DNA of 43,322 nt from Streptomyces sp. sk2.1 (GTDB taxonomy: Bacteria; Actinomycetota; Actinomycetes; Streptomycetales; Streptomycetaceae), in the NCBI RefSeq assembly GCF_008120935.1, contig NZ_RDBO01000077.1, positions 890,485-933,806 of the forward strand, in the 5' to 3' direction. The notes below the pieces were generated by a model, which made no database searches, was not told the DNA's origin, and saw nothing but the letters and a program-made list of their open reading frames with translations. Every line of letters starts with the position of its first letter. The first letter of the stretch is position 1. Below are positions 8,879 through 17,824 of the stretch, piece after piece. Position numbers and translations under genes: made by a program.

Positions 8879-10320
8879 TGACGACGACAGTTGAGACGGC
8901 CGTTGCCACGGGCCGCGTCGCCCGGGTCATCGGCCCGGTCGTCGACGTGGAGTTCCCCGTCGACGCGATGCCGGACATCTACAACGCGCTGAACGTCCAG
9001 GTGGCCGACCCGGCCGAGGACGGCAAGCTCAAGACGCTGACCCTGGAAGTCGCCCAGCACCTCGGCGACGGCCTGGTCCGCGCGATCTCGATGCAGCCCA
9101 CCGACGGTCTGGTCCGCCAGGCCCCGGTGACCGACACGGGCACCGGCATCACGGTCCCGGTCGGCGACATCACCAAGGGCAAGGTGTTCAACACCCTCGG
9201 TGAGATCCTGAACAAGCCCGAGGCCGAGGCCGAGGTCACCGAGCGCTGGGCGATCCACCGCAAGGCGCCCAACTTCGACCAGCTCGAGTCCAAGACCGAG
9301 ATGTTCGAGACCGGCGTCAAGGTCATCGACCTCCTCACCCCGTACGTCAAGGGTGGAAAGATCGGTCTGTTCGGTGGTGCCGGTGTCGGCAAGACCGTTC
9401 TGATCCAGGAAATGATCTACCGCGTGGCCAACAACCACGACGGTGTGTCGGTGTTCGCCGGTGTCGGCGAGCGCACCCGTGAGGGCAACGACCTCATCGA
9501 GGAAATGGCCGACTCGGGCGTCATCGACAAGACCGCCCTGGTCTTCGGTCAGATGGACGAGCCGCCGGGCACGCGTCTTCGCGTCGCGCTGGCCGGTCTG
9601 ACCATGGCGGAGTACTTCCGCGATGTGCAGAAGCAGGACGTGCTCTTCTTCATCGACAACATCTTCCGGTACACCCAGGCCGGCTCCGAGGTGTCCACCC
9701 TGCTCGGCCGCATGCCGTCCGCGGTGGGTTACCAGCCGAACCTGGCCGACGAGATGGGTCTGCTGCAGGAGCGCATCACCTCGACCCGCGGTCACTCGAT
9801 CACCTCGATGCAGGCGATCTACGTCCCCGCGGACGACCTGACCGACCCGGCCCCGGCCACCACCTTCGCCCACCTCGACGCGACGACGGTTCTCTCCCGT
9901 CCGATCTCCGAGAAGGGCATCTACCCGGCCGTGGACCCGCTGGACTCCACGTCCCGCATCCTGGACCCGCGCTACATCGCGGAGGACCACTACTCGGCCG
10001 CCATGCGCGTCAAGGGGATCCTCCAGAAGTACAAGGACCTCCAGGACATCATCGCGATCCTCGGTATCGACGAGCTGGGCGAGGAGGACAAGCTCGTCGT
10101 CCACCGTGCCCGTCGCGTCGAGCGCTTCCTGTCGCAGAACACCCACGTCGCCAAGCAGTTCACCGGCGTGGACGGTTCGGACGTCCCGCTCGACGAGTCG
10201 ATCGCCGCGTTCAACGCGATCTGCGACGGCGAGTACGACCACTTCCCCGAGCAGGCGTTCTTCATGTGCGGTGGCATCGAGGACCTCAAGGCCAACGCCA
10301 AGGAGCTCGGCGTCTCCTGA
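8878..10320 (+). CDS. atpD: F1Fo ATP synthase subunit beta (catalytic)
   Basis: Beta carries the catalytic nucleotide sites of F1. The 480-residue protein has the P-loop GGAGVGKT (residues 166-173) and the catalytic glutamate region GVGERTREGNDLI. Walker B is VLFFIDNIFRYTQAGSEVS and the DELSEED-equivalent loop is GIDELGEEDKLV. The N-terminal extension TTTVETAVATGRVARVIGPVVDVEF is typical. The start overlaps the atpG stop by one base. A 110-base gap with two hairpins precedes atpC, which may lower epsilon output relative to beta. Confidence 0.97.
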   Translation: MTTTVETAVATGRVARVIGPVVDVEFPVDAMPDIYNALNVQVADPAEDGKLKTLTLEVAQHLGDGLVRAISMQPTDGLVRQAPVTDTGTGITVPVGDITKGKVFNTLGEILNKPEAEAEVTERWAIHRKAPNFDQLESKTEMFETGVKVIDLLTPYVKGGKIGLFGGAGVGKTVLIQEMIYRVANNHDGVSVFAGVGERTREGNDLIEEMADSGVIDKTALVFGQMDEPPGTRLRVALAGLTMAEYFRDVQKQDVLFFIDNIFRYTQAGSEVSTLLGRMPSAVGYQPNLADEMGLLQERITSTRGHSITSMQAIYVPADDLTDPAPATTFAHLDATTVLSRPISEKGIYPAVDPLDSTSRILDPRYIAEDHYSAAMRVKGILQKYKDLQDIIAILGIDELGEEDKLVVHRARRVERFLSQNTHVAKQFTGVDGSDVPLDESIAAFNAICDGEYDHFPEQAFFMCGGIEDLKANAKELGVS

Positions 10321-10334
10321 GCCCATGGCTCACC

Positions 10335-10363
10335 GAGGGGGGCGGGTGTGTCCCGTCCCCCTC
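10335..10363 (+). promoter_or_regulatory. Strong hairpin between atpD and atpC
   Basis: GAGGGGGGCGGG pairs with CCCGTCCCCCTC around the loop TGTGT. This 12-bp stem contains one G-U wobble and starts 15 bases after the atpD stop. It looks like an intra-operon attenuator or 3'-end stabiliser. Confidence 0.55.
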
Positions 10364-10388
10364 ATCACGCCCCGTAGAATTGACCCAA

Positions 10389-10411
10389 CACCCGGCTCGA
10401 ACGGCCGGGTG
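10389..10411 (+). promoter_or_regulatory. Second hairpin upstream of atpC
   Basis: CACCCGGC and GCCGGGTG form a perfect 8-bp stem with a 7-base loop, ending eight bases before the GAGGAG ribosome-binding site of atpC. It could limit ribosome access to the TTG start, but its role is inferred. Confidence 0.5.
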
Positions 10412-10430
10412 GTGACCCGAGGAGCCACCC

Positions 10431-10805
10431 TTGGCTGCTGAGCTGCACGTCGAGCTGGTCGCCGCGGACCGCAGTGTCTGGTCCGGCGAGGCCACCCTGG
10501 TCGTCGCGCGCACCACGTCCGGCGACATCGGCGTCATGCCCGGTCACCAGCCGCTTCTGGGTGTGCTGGAGTCGGGCCCGGTGACGATCCGTACGAGCGA
10601 CGGCCGGACCGTGGTCGCCGCTGTGCACGGCGGTTTCATCTCGTTCGCGGACGACAAGCTCTCGCTGCTCGCCGAGATCGCGGAGCTGGCGGACGAGATC
10701 GACGTCCAGCGCGCCGAGCGTGCGCTGGAGCGTGCGAAGTCGGACACGGACGCCGCTTCCGAGCGGCGCGCCGAAGTGCGACTGCGTGCGGTGGCGGTGC
10801 GCTAG
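10431..10805 (+). CDS. atpC: F1Fo ATP synthase subunit epsilon
   Basis: Epsilon is the rotor-foot subunit that links gamma to the c-ring and can inhibit ATP hydrolysis. The 124-residue protein has the beta-sandwich N-terminal domain (AAELHVELVAADRSVWSGEA, then GDIGVMPGHQPLLGVLESGPV) and a helical C-terminal hairpin starting near DEIDVQRAERALERAK. Translation starts at a rare TTG, fixed by GAGGAG seven bases upstream and by homology of the first residues. The weak start codon plus two upstream hairpins fit the one-to-three stoichiometry relative to alpha and beta. It is the last gene of the operon. Confidence 0.93.
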   Translation: MAAELHVELVAADRSVWSGEATLVVARTTSGDIGVMPGHQPLLGVLESGPVTIRTSDGRTVVAAVHGGFISFADDKLSLLAEIAELADEIDVQRAERALERAKSDTDAASERRAEVRLRAVAVR

Positions 10806-10830
10806 CGCTCCGCGACCACGTAGCTTTACC

Positions 10831-10880
10831 CTCAGCCGCGGCCCGAGCTGGAGAACCCTCCAGACCGTGTCGCGGCTGAG
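10831..10880 (+). terminator. Two-tier hairpin at the end of the atp operon
   Basis: CTCAGCCGCG and CGCGGCTGAG form a perfect outer 10-bp stem. Inside it lies a second perfect stem, CTGGAG-AACC-CTCCAG, with seven-base internal loops on each side. It begins 26 bases after the atpC stop and is probably the operon terminator or a 3'-end stabiliser; no U-tract follows. Confidence 0.6.
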
Positions 10881-10946
10881 GCGATGCAGGTGCGGTTGTA
10901 TTCCTGGTGGTATCCGTTACTCGACGACGCGAGGAGGTCGGTGGAG

Positions 10947-11393
10947 ATGTTCCTCGCGCTGTGGGTGGGCGCCCTGGTCGTCGCACTGATTCTGATCGGA
11001 CTCTTCGTCTTCGGTCTGCGCCGGCGGCTGATTCAGCGCTCCGGCGGGACCTTCGACTGCAGTCTGCGGTGGAACGTGCCGGAGGAGCCCGATCTCTCGG
11101 GCAAGGGCTGGGTGTACGGGGTCGCCCGGTACAGCGAGGACCGGATCGACTGGTTCCGGGTCTTCTCGTACTCGCCCCGTCCGCGCCGCGGCCTGGAGCG
11201 TTCCGCGATCGAGGTGGTCGCGCGCCGGATGCCCGAGGGCGAGGAGGAGCTGGCGCTCCTGTCCGACGCCGTGGTGCTCGGCTGTCTCCACCGGGAGACC
11301 CGCCTGGAGCTGGCCATGAGCGAGGACGCGCTGACCGGTTTCCTCGCCTGGCTGGAGGCGGCCCCGCCCGGCCAGCGGGTCAACGTGGCCTGA
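10947..11393 (+). CDS. DUF2550 family membrane-anchored protein
   Basis: This is a protein of unknown biochemical role from the DUF2550 family, which is conserved next to the ATP synthase operon in actinobacteria. The 148-residue product has a single N-terminal membrane helix (about residues 4-24, LWVGALVVALILIGLFVFGLR). A cytoplasmic domain follows with GGTFDCSLRW, YGVARYSEDRIDWFRVFSY and a conserved end GFLAWLEAAPPGQRVNVA. The ATG at 10947 has GAGGAGG nine bases upstream; an in-frame extension to 10884 is open but has no ribosome-binding site and includes the atp-end hairpin flank. Its own hairpin terminator follows. It may be co-transcribed with atpC if the intervening hairpin leaks. Confidence 0.85.
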   Translation: MFLALWVGALVVALILIGLFVFGLRRRLIQRSGGTFDCSLRWNVPEEPDLSGKGWVYGVARYSEDRIDWFRVFSYSPRPRRGLERSAIEVVARRMPEGEEELALLSDAVVLGCLHRETRLELAMSEDALTGFLAWLEAAPPGQRVNVA

Positions 11394-11415
11394 GGACATG
11401 AGGGCCTGAGGGCCT

Positions 11416-11443
11416 GTACGGGGCGGGCCGTTCGGCCCCGTAC
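11416..11443 (+). terminator. Hairpin after the DUF2550 gene
   Basis: GTACGGGGC and GCCCCGTAC form a perfect 9-bp stem with a 10-base loop that itself contains a GGGCC/GGCCC-type element. It starts 22 bases after the stop codon. Confidence 0.65.
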
Positions 11444-11466
11444 GACGAATGACGGATCGCCCACGG

Positions 11467-11501
11467 GGCCCCGGATGCGACGAGCGATCGCACCCGGGGC
11501 C
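11467..11501. repeat. Hairpin abutting the 46-bp inverted repeat
   Basis: GGCCCCGG then TGCGA pair with TCGCA then CCGGGGCC around the loop CGAGCGA, giving 13 pairs with one A-C mismatch. Its last base directly adjoins the first base of the long inverted repeat. It is part of a hairpin series between two convergent transcription units. Confidence 0.65.
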
Positions 11502-11631
11502 GGTCCGCCCCCTGTCTCCCCGGCTTTCGCGTGCCCGCGTGCCCGCGGGGGAGTGCGGATGTGCGGGAGCCCGGGCACGGGGGAGCGCGGGCACGCGGGC
11601 ACGCGAAAGCCGGGGAGACAGGGGGCGGACC
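11502..11631. repeat. Perfect 46-bp inverted repeat, probable bidirectional terminator
   Basis: Bases 11502-11547 are the exact reverse complement of 11586-11631, with a 38-base spacer. The arm begins GGTCCGCCCCCTGTCTCCCC. The element lies between the convergent DUF2550 gene and chiC, so it should form a very stable hairpin in either transcript. A perfect arm this long is well beyond what termination needs. A recent duplication or a mobile-element remnant is therefore possible, although no flanking target duplication is visible. Confidence 0.75.
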
Positions 11632-11644
11632 TGTCTCCCCGGCT
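11608..11644. repeat. Alternative 15-bp hairpin sharing the right arm
   Basis: AGCCGGGGAGACAGG (11608-11622) also pairs perfectly with CCTGTCTCCCCGGCT (11630-11644) around the loop GGGCGGA. The same bases form part of the 46-bp repeat, so the two structures exclude each other. The distal copy ends 32 bases from the chiC stop codon. Confidence 0.7.
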
Positions 11645-11676
11645 GCTTCGCGGGGTGTTGCGCGGTGCCGTACGGA

Positions 11677-13548
<1,872 letters not shown>

Positions 13549-13658
13549 CGGTGCTCCTCGGGTGAGGTCCGGACAAACGGGGGTGGTCCGTGGACTGCAA
13601 ACCCTGCGCCGCCCTGAGCGCGCCTTGTCATGGCGTACTCACCGCAGTGTGTCCGGTG

Positions 13659-13687
13659 AGATTAGGAAGGTCTGGACCAATCGTCAA
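13659..13687 (-). promoter_or_regulatory. chiC promoter
   Basis: On the minus strand TTGACG (13682-13687) and TAATCT (13659-13664) are separated by exactly 17 bases, a good vegetative-type promoter. The leader to the chiC start is about 100 bases long. Confidence 0.75.
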
Positions 13688-13700
13688 GAGGTCCAGACCA
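13668..13700 (-). promoter_or_regulatory. 12-bp direct repeat operator of chiC
   Basis: The plus-strand words AGGTCTGGACCA (13668-13679) and AGGTCCAGACCA (13689-13700) are 21 bp apart, about two helical turns. One lies between the -35 and -10 and the other just upstream of the -35. Such 12-bp direct repeats are the known control site of streptomycete chitinase genes, mediating N-acetylglucosamine repression and chitin induction. Each repeat is also a near-palindrome, as expected for a dimeric regulator such as DasR or for ChiR. Confidence 0.8.
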
Positions 13701-13723
13701 AAGATCGCTTCGCGACCGTTCGC

Positions 13724-14377
13724 TCAGAGAACGCCCAACTCCTGTGCCAGCACCGCCGCCTGGACCCGGCTGCGCAGCTCCAGTTTGCCCAGCAGCCTGC
13801 TGACGTGCGTCTTCACCGTCGCCTCCGCCATGGAGAGCCGTACCGCGATCTCGGCGTTCGACAAGCCCTCGCCGAGGCAGCCGAGGACCTCCCGTTCCCG
13901 CCGGGTGAGCGCGTCCAGCACCGAGGGGTCGGGCGTCCTCGCCGGCCGTACGGGAGCGGTTCCGGCGAACTCCGCGATCAGACGCCGCGTCACGGCCGGG
14001 GCGATCAGCCCCTCGCCGCGCGCCACCGTGCGCACCGCCTCGATCAGGTCGTGTGCGTCGGTGTCCTTCAGCAGGAAGCCCGCGGCCCCCGCGCGCAGTG
14101 CCCCGAAGACGTACTCGTCCAGGTCGAACGTGGTCAGCACCAGGACGTCCGCGAGCTGCCCGGACACCACCTGACCGGTCGCCGACACCCCGTCCAGCCG
14201 CGGCATCTGAATGTCCATCAGCACCAGGTCCGGACGCAGTTCGCGGGCCAGGCGCACCGCCTCCTCGCCGTCCCCGGCCTCGCCGACGACCTCGATGTCG
14301 GGCGCACTGCGCAGGATGAGCACCAGCCCGGCACGGACGGCCGACTGGTCCTCGGCGACCACCACCCGGATCGTCAT
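13724..14377 (-). CDS. chiR: Two-component response regulator ChiR (NarL/LuxR type)
   Basis: This cytoplasmic transcription factor probably controls the adjacent chitinase gene. The 217-residue protein has a receiver domain with phosphoacceptor Asp55 in LVLMDIQMPRLDG, acidic residues in VVVAEDQ and lysine in FLLKDTDA. A LuxR-type helix-turn-helix follows at about residues 150-212 (LTRREREVLGCLGEGLSNAEIA, then TVKTHVSRLLGKL). The ATG overlaps the chiS stop by four bases (ATGA), so kinase and regulator are translationally coupled. The stop lies 24 bases upstream of the chiC operator repeats. The symbol follows the known S. coelicolor order. Confidence 0.88.
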   Translation of the reverse strand: MTIRVVVAEDQSAVRAGLVLILRSAPDIEVVGEAGDGEEAVRLARELRPDLVLMDIQMPRLDGVSATGQVVSGQLADVLVLTTFDLDEYVFGALRAGAAGFLLKDTDAHDLIEAVRTVARGEGLIAPAVTRRLIAEFAGTAPVRPARTPDPSVLDALTRREREVLGCLGEGLSNAEIAVRLSMAEATVKTHVSRLLGKLELRSRVQAAVLAQELGVL

Positions 14378-15582
14378 GTTCTCGATGTCCCTTCCGTCAC
14401 GGGCAGTTCGGCCCGTACCCGCCATATTCTCGCCCCGTCGCCGGTGACCGAGGGACCCGCCTCGATGGTGCCGCCCAGCAGCGCCACCCGTTCCCGCATC
14501 CCCACCAGACCGGCCCCCGATCCGGGCGCGCGGGGCCCGGGGTGTTCCCCGATCACACTGCTGACCTCGATCGTGAGCACCTGCCCGGCCCGATCGAGCC
14601 GCACCTCGACCGGGCCCGGCGCGGCATGCTTGAGCGCGTTGGTCAAGGACTCCTGGACGATCCGGTACGCGGCCAGCTCGACCGGTGCGGGCAGTGGTTC
14701 CCGCTCCTCCCGGGTGTCCTCGAACGTGCAGGTCAGCCCGCTCGAAGCGGCGTTCGTACGGGCCTGCTCCACCAGGGCGTCCAGCGAGGCGAGGGTGGGC
14801 GATGCGGCCGGTTCCGAGGAGCCCCCGGCGCGCAGCAGCTTGATCAGCCGGCGCATCTCGGCGAGGCCGGCGACGCTGTTCTCCCGGATCACGCCCAGCG
14901 CGTCGCGCGAGGTGGCCGGCTTGTCGATGGAGAGGGCGGCGGTGGAGTGGACGGCGATCGCCGACAGGTGGTTGGCCACCACGTCGTGCAACTCGCGGGC
15001 CATCCGGGTGCGTTCGGCGGTCACCGCCTGCGCCCGGTCCATCTCGGCCAGCAGCGCGGTCTGTTCGGCGTGCAGCCGGGCCGTCTCGGCGGCGTCGCGG
15101 TGGTTGCGGACGCTCGCCCCGGTGAGGGCGGGGCCGAAGGAGATCATGCCGGTGGCGACGCCGATGAGCAGGGACTGCGGGGTGCGGAACCAGGCCAGGA
15201 AGCCGATCGTGACCACGACCATGATCAGGAACGTGGTCACCGGGATGCGGCGGGCGGCGGACGGCTTCCCGTACAGCACGGCCGAGTACACGAGGTCCGT
15301 GAACATCAGGATCGTCGCCAGGTTCCCGACCGTGAGCTGGTCCGCGATCAGGGCGAGCGTGCCGACGACCAGTCCCGTCTGCGGTGAGGTCCTGCGCAGC
15401 AGTTCGAGCCCGGAGGCGACGACGAGCGGCACCAGGCTGACCCAGGGGGCGGTGAAGACCCGGTGGGTCTGGAGGTGCAGTCCGAGCAGCCACAGGAGCA
15501 TGCCGCCGGACAGCCCGACGACGGCCAGGAGCACGTCGTGGCGGTGCGGGCGGAAGGAGGAGAACACCCTCCCATCCAACAC
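14374..15582 (-). CDS. chiS: Sensor histidine kinase ChiS (HisKA_3 type)
   Basis: This membrane sensor kinase is the partner of ChiR. The 402-residue protein has about five or six N-terminal hydrophobic segments (residues 10-165), then a HisKA_3 phosphoacceptor helix RMARELHDVVANHLSAIAVHS. The HATPase domain has an N-box ESLTNALKHA and the glycine-rich GAGLVGMRERVALLGG. The sensed signal is unknown but is presumably related to chitin oligomers. The GTG at 15582 is chosen because conserved-looking sequence (LDGRVFSSFRPHRHD) begins there. The frame is open far upstream, so this start is uncertain. Two 14-bp direct repeats lie 40-80 bases upstream. Confidence 0.8.
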   Translation of the reverse strand: MLDGRVFSSFRPHRHDVLLAVVGLSGGMLLWLLGLHLQTHRVFTAPWVSLVPLVVASGLELLRRTSPQTGLVVGTLALIADQLTVGNLATILMFTDLVYSAVLYGKPSAARRIPVTTFLIMVVVTIGFLAWFRTPQSLLIGVATGMISFGPALTGASVRNHRDAAETARLHAEQTALLAEMDRAQAVTAERTRMARELHDVVANHLSAIAVHSTAALSIDKPATSRDALGVIRENSVAGLAEMRRLIKLLRAGGSSEPAASPTLASLDALVEQARTNAASSGLTCTFEDTREEREPLPAPVELAAYRIVQESLTNALKHAAPGPVEVRLDRAGQVLTIEVSSVIGEHPGPRAPGSGAGLVGMRERVALLGGTIEAGPSVTGDGARIWRVRAELPVTEGTSRT

Positions 15583-15623
15583 GGCCCCGGGGCCCGGATC
15601 GCCCTGCCGGGCCGGGGCCCCGG

Positions 15624-15660
15624 TACATCGAAGGATGAGACGCCAATACATCGAAGGATG
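15624..15660. promoter_or_regulatory. 14-bp direct repeats upstream of chiS
   Basis: TACATCGAAGGATG occurs exactly twice (15624-15637 and 15647-15660), 23 bp start to start. It sits in the divergent gap between chiS and the small membrane-protein gene. It does not resemble the chiC operator. It may bind a tandem dimer of a regulator controlling one or both genes. Confidence 0.55.
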
Positions 15661-15739
15661 CAGGCCGGGTTCATCATCGCCGACGACGAGTGCGCCCCGG
15701 ACCGCTGGAAAACTGAAGTGGACCGAAGGGGGAAGTGCC

Positions 15740-16339
15740 GTGATCGCCGTACTGATCGTGCTCTGCGAAGTCGCCTTCTGGGTGCTGCTGGCCGCGGGAC
15801 TCGCGCTGCGGTACCTGGCGAAGAAGCCGCGACTGGGTGCCGCCGTGCTGCTGTGCGAGCCGCTGCTGGAGGTGGTGCTGCTGGTGGTGACGGCGATCGA
15901 CCTGAAGAACGGCACGCCGCCCGACTGGAAGCACGGTCTGGCCGCGGTCTACATCGGCTTCACGGTCGGCCTCGGCCACTCGACGATCCGCTGGGTCGAC
16001 GCCCGGGTGGCCCACCGCTTCGCGGGCGGTCCGCCGCCGGTGAAGCCGCCGAAGTACGGCATGGCGCGCGCGGCGCACGAGTGGCGGGTCGCGGCGCGGT
16101 GGATCGTCGCGGCGGTGACGGCGCTGGCGCTGCTCCAGCTGGCGATCTGGTACGTCGGCGGGAACGGGGACGCGTCGACGCTGCAGGGGTGGCAGCAGAA
16201 GATGCTGCTCGTGATCGGGATCAACGTGGTCATCGCGGGGAGCTACACACTGTTCCCGAAGACGGATCCGAGGGCGGAGGCGGAGGCGGAACCGAAGCCG
16301 GAGTCGGAGCCGAAGCCGGAGTCGAAGACGTTGAGCTGA
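15740..16339 (+). CDS. Conserved multi-pass membrane protein
   Basis: I do not recognise a functional family. The 199-residue protein has about five hydrophobic segments (residues 2-22, 30-50, 60-75, 118-142 and 155-173). A cytoplasmic-looking loop (HRFAGGPPPVKPPKYGMARAAHEWRV) sits in the middle. The acidic proline-rich tail contains a short repeated unit (EPKPES twice). The GTG start has GGGGGAAG five bases upstream. Two 14-bp direct repeats lie in the gap separating it from the divergent chiS. It is monocistronic, with a strong bidirectional hairpin directly downstream. Such small membrane proteins are common orphans in streptomycetes. Confidence 0.75.
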   Translation: MIAVLIVLCEVAFWVLLAAGLALRYLAKKPRLGAAVLLCEPLLEVVLLVVTAIDLKNGTPPDWKHGLAAVYIGFTVGLGHSTIRWVDARVAHRFAGGPPPVKPPKYGMARAAHEWRVAARWIVAAVTALALLQLAIWYVGGNGDASTLQGWQQKMLLVIGINVVIAGSYTLFPKTDPRAEAEAEPKPESEPKPESKTLS

Positions 16340-16361
16340 CATCCGCCCCGACCCCCCGGTT

Positions 16362-16397
16362 CCCCGGGCCCCGGCAGCCGACTGCCGGGGCCCGGGG
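16362..16397. terminator. Bidirectional 16-bp hairpin terminator
   Basis: CCCCGGGCCCCGGCAG and CTGCCGGGGCCCGGGG pair perfectly over 16 bp around the tetraloop CCGA. It stands between two convergent genes and serves both. Confidence 0.85.
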
Positions 16398-16434
16398 TGT
16401 TCGCCGTGCGTACGGACGGGCGGGTACCGGTGGG

Positions 16435-17007
16435 CTACCGCTCGCCGCCCGGCACCCACAGCACGTCCCCGAGTTCCTTGTTCGCCGTCCGCGCGAGGAT
16501 GAACAGCAGGTCGGAGAGGCGGTTGAGGTACGTGGCCGTCAGCGTGTTCATCGTGTCGCCGTGCACCTCCAGCGCCGCCCAGGTGGACCGCTCCGCGCGC
16601 CGGACCACCGTGCACGCCTGGTGCAGCAGCGCCGCCCCCGGCGTACCGCCCGGCAGGATGAAGCTGCGCAGCTTCTCCAGCTGCTCCAGGAAGTGGTCGC
16701 AGTCCGCCTCCAGCTTGTCGACGTAGCTCTGCTCGACCCGCAGCGGCGGGTACTCCGGGTTCTCGACGACCGGTGTCGACAGGTCCGCGCCCACGTCGAA
16801 GAGGTCGTTCTGCACGCGGACGAGGACCTTCACGACGTCCTCGGAGAGCTGTCCGAGCGCGATCGCGGTGCCGATGACGGCATTGGCCTCGTTGGCGTCG
16901 GCGTACGCGGAGATCCGCAGGTCCGTCTTGGCGGTCCGGCTCATGTCGCCGAGGGCCGTGGTGCCCCGGTCGCCGGTGCGCGTGTAGATACGTGTCAGGT
17001 TGACCAT
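16435..17007 (-). CDS. Cob(I)alamin adenosyltransferase, PduO type
   Basis: This enzyme transfers the adenosyl group of ATP to cob(I)alamin to make coenzyme B12, the cofactor of methylmalonyl-CoA mutase and related enzymes. The 190-residue protein has the PduO N-terminal ATP-binding motif YTRTGDRGTTALGD (about residues 8-21) and the later signature RRAERSTWAAL. The C-terminal NRLSDLLFILAR is also typical. The ATG start is supported by family-like N-terminal residues; no strong ribosome-binding site is visible. No cobalamin riboswitch is seen upstream. The window also encodes methylmalonyl-CoA epimerase and MeaB, the mutase chaperone, so the cofactor it makes is probably used by the same acyl-CoA branch. 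Confidence 0.9.
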   Translation of the reverse strand: MVNLTRIYTRTGDRGTTALGDMSRTAKTDLRISAYADANEANAVIGTAIALGQLSEDVVKVLVRVQNDLFDVGADLSTPVVENPEYPPLRVEQSYVDKLEADCDHFLEQLEKLRSFILPGGTPGAALLHQACTVVRRAERSTWAALEVHGDTMNTLTATYLNRLSDLLFILARTANKELGDVLWVPGGER

Positions 17008-17059
17008 GCCGTCAGGCTAGTGCCATGCCCCGGCGGGCCCGGCCGGGGCACGGCACGGC

Positions 17060-17809
17060 TCAGGCCCCGGCCCGGTGGAAGGCCCGGGCGCCCACCGCCA
17101 CGGCCCCGGCCGCGAGGGCGACCGCGACCAGTGCCCCGTACAGCATGTCCGCGGTGGCGTACGCGCCCACGTACGCGTCCCGCACCGCGTCCACGAGGTG
17201 ACGCAACGGGGTGAGGCGCGAGACGACGTCGAGCCAGGCCGGTCCCAGGGTCATCGGCAGCATCAGGCCGGAGAGCAGCATCACCGGCATGGTGACCGCG
17301 TTGATGACGGGGCCGAACTCCTGCGGTGTCGCGACCTTCATGGCCAGCGCGTAGGACAGCGAGGCCAGCGCGACCGTCAGCAGCCCGACGAACGCGAAGC
17401 CGATCAGGACCCCGGGCAGCGGTGCGCGCAACCCCATGACCAGGGCGGCCAGCACCAGCAGCACCGCCTGGAACACGAAGAGCACGGCGTCCCGCAGGAC
17501 CCGGCCCAGCAGCAGCGCCAGTCTGCTGACCGGGGTCACCCGCATCCGTTCCACCACCCCCGAGGACTTCTCGACGATGATCGAGAAACCGGAGAACGAG
17601 GCGCCGAACAGGGCGAGTTGGAGCAGCAGACCGGGGACCAGGACCTGCCAGGAATCACCGGTCGAGCCGAGCGGCAGACCGCTCAGGAGCGGGCCGAAGA
17701 AGAGCAGGTACAGCAGCGGCATCAGCACGCCGAAGAGCATCTGGAAACGGGAGCGCAGGGTCTGGCGGGCGTACCGCCCGAAGACGAGCGCGGTGTCGTG
17801 CAGGAGCAT
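17060..17809 (-). CDS. ABC-2 type transporter permease (DrrB-like)
   Basis: This is the membrane part of an export ABC transporter. The 249-residue protein has six hydrophobic helices. The conserved ABC-2 feature RMRVTPVSRLALLLGRVLRD follows the second helix, and PLRHLVDAVRDAYVG precedes the last. Its start lies 15 bases after the stop of the ATPase gene, so the two form one operon. Similarity to DrrB and the neighbouring TetR gene suggest export of a small toxic or self-made molecule. The substrate cannot be told from sequence. Confidence 0.88.
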   Translation of the reverse strand: MLLHDTALVFGRYARQTLRSRFQMLFGVLMPLLYLLFFGPLLSGLPLGSTGDSWQVLVPGLLLQLALFGASFSGFSIIVEKSSGVVERMRVTPVSRLALLLGRVLRDAVLFVFQAVLLVLAALVMGLRAPLPGVLIGFAFVGLLTVALASLSYALAMKVATPQEFGPVINAVTMPVMLLSGLMLPMTLGPAWLDVVSRLTPLRHLVDAVRDAYVGAYATADMLYGALVAVALAAGAVAVGARAFHRAGA

Positions 17810-17824
17810 CGGCGGTCCTAGACG

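Noticed and set aside
10389..10411. A promoter for atpC in the gap, from the TTGACC next to the hairpin.
   Set aside because: TTGACC lies just before the stem and no -10 hexamer exists at the right distance before the ribosome-binding site.
16340..17060. A cobalamin riboswitch near the adenosyltransferase gene.
   Set aside because: The upstream region of that minus-strand gene is only about 50 bases before the next gene end and has no B12-box-like sequence.
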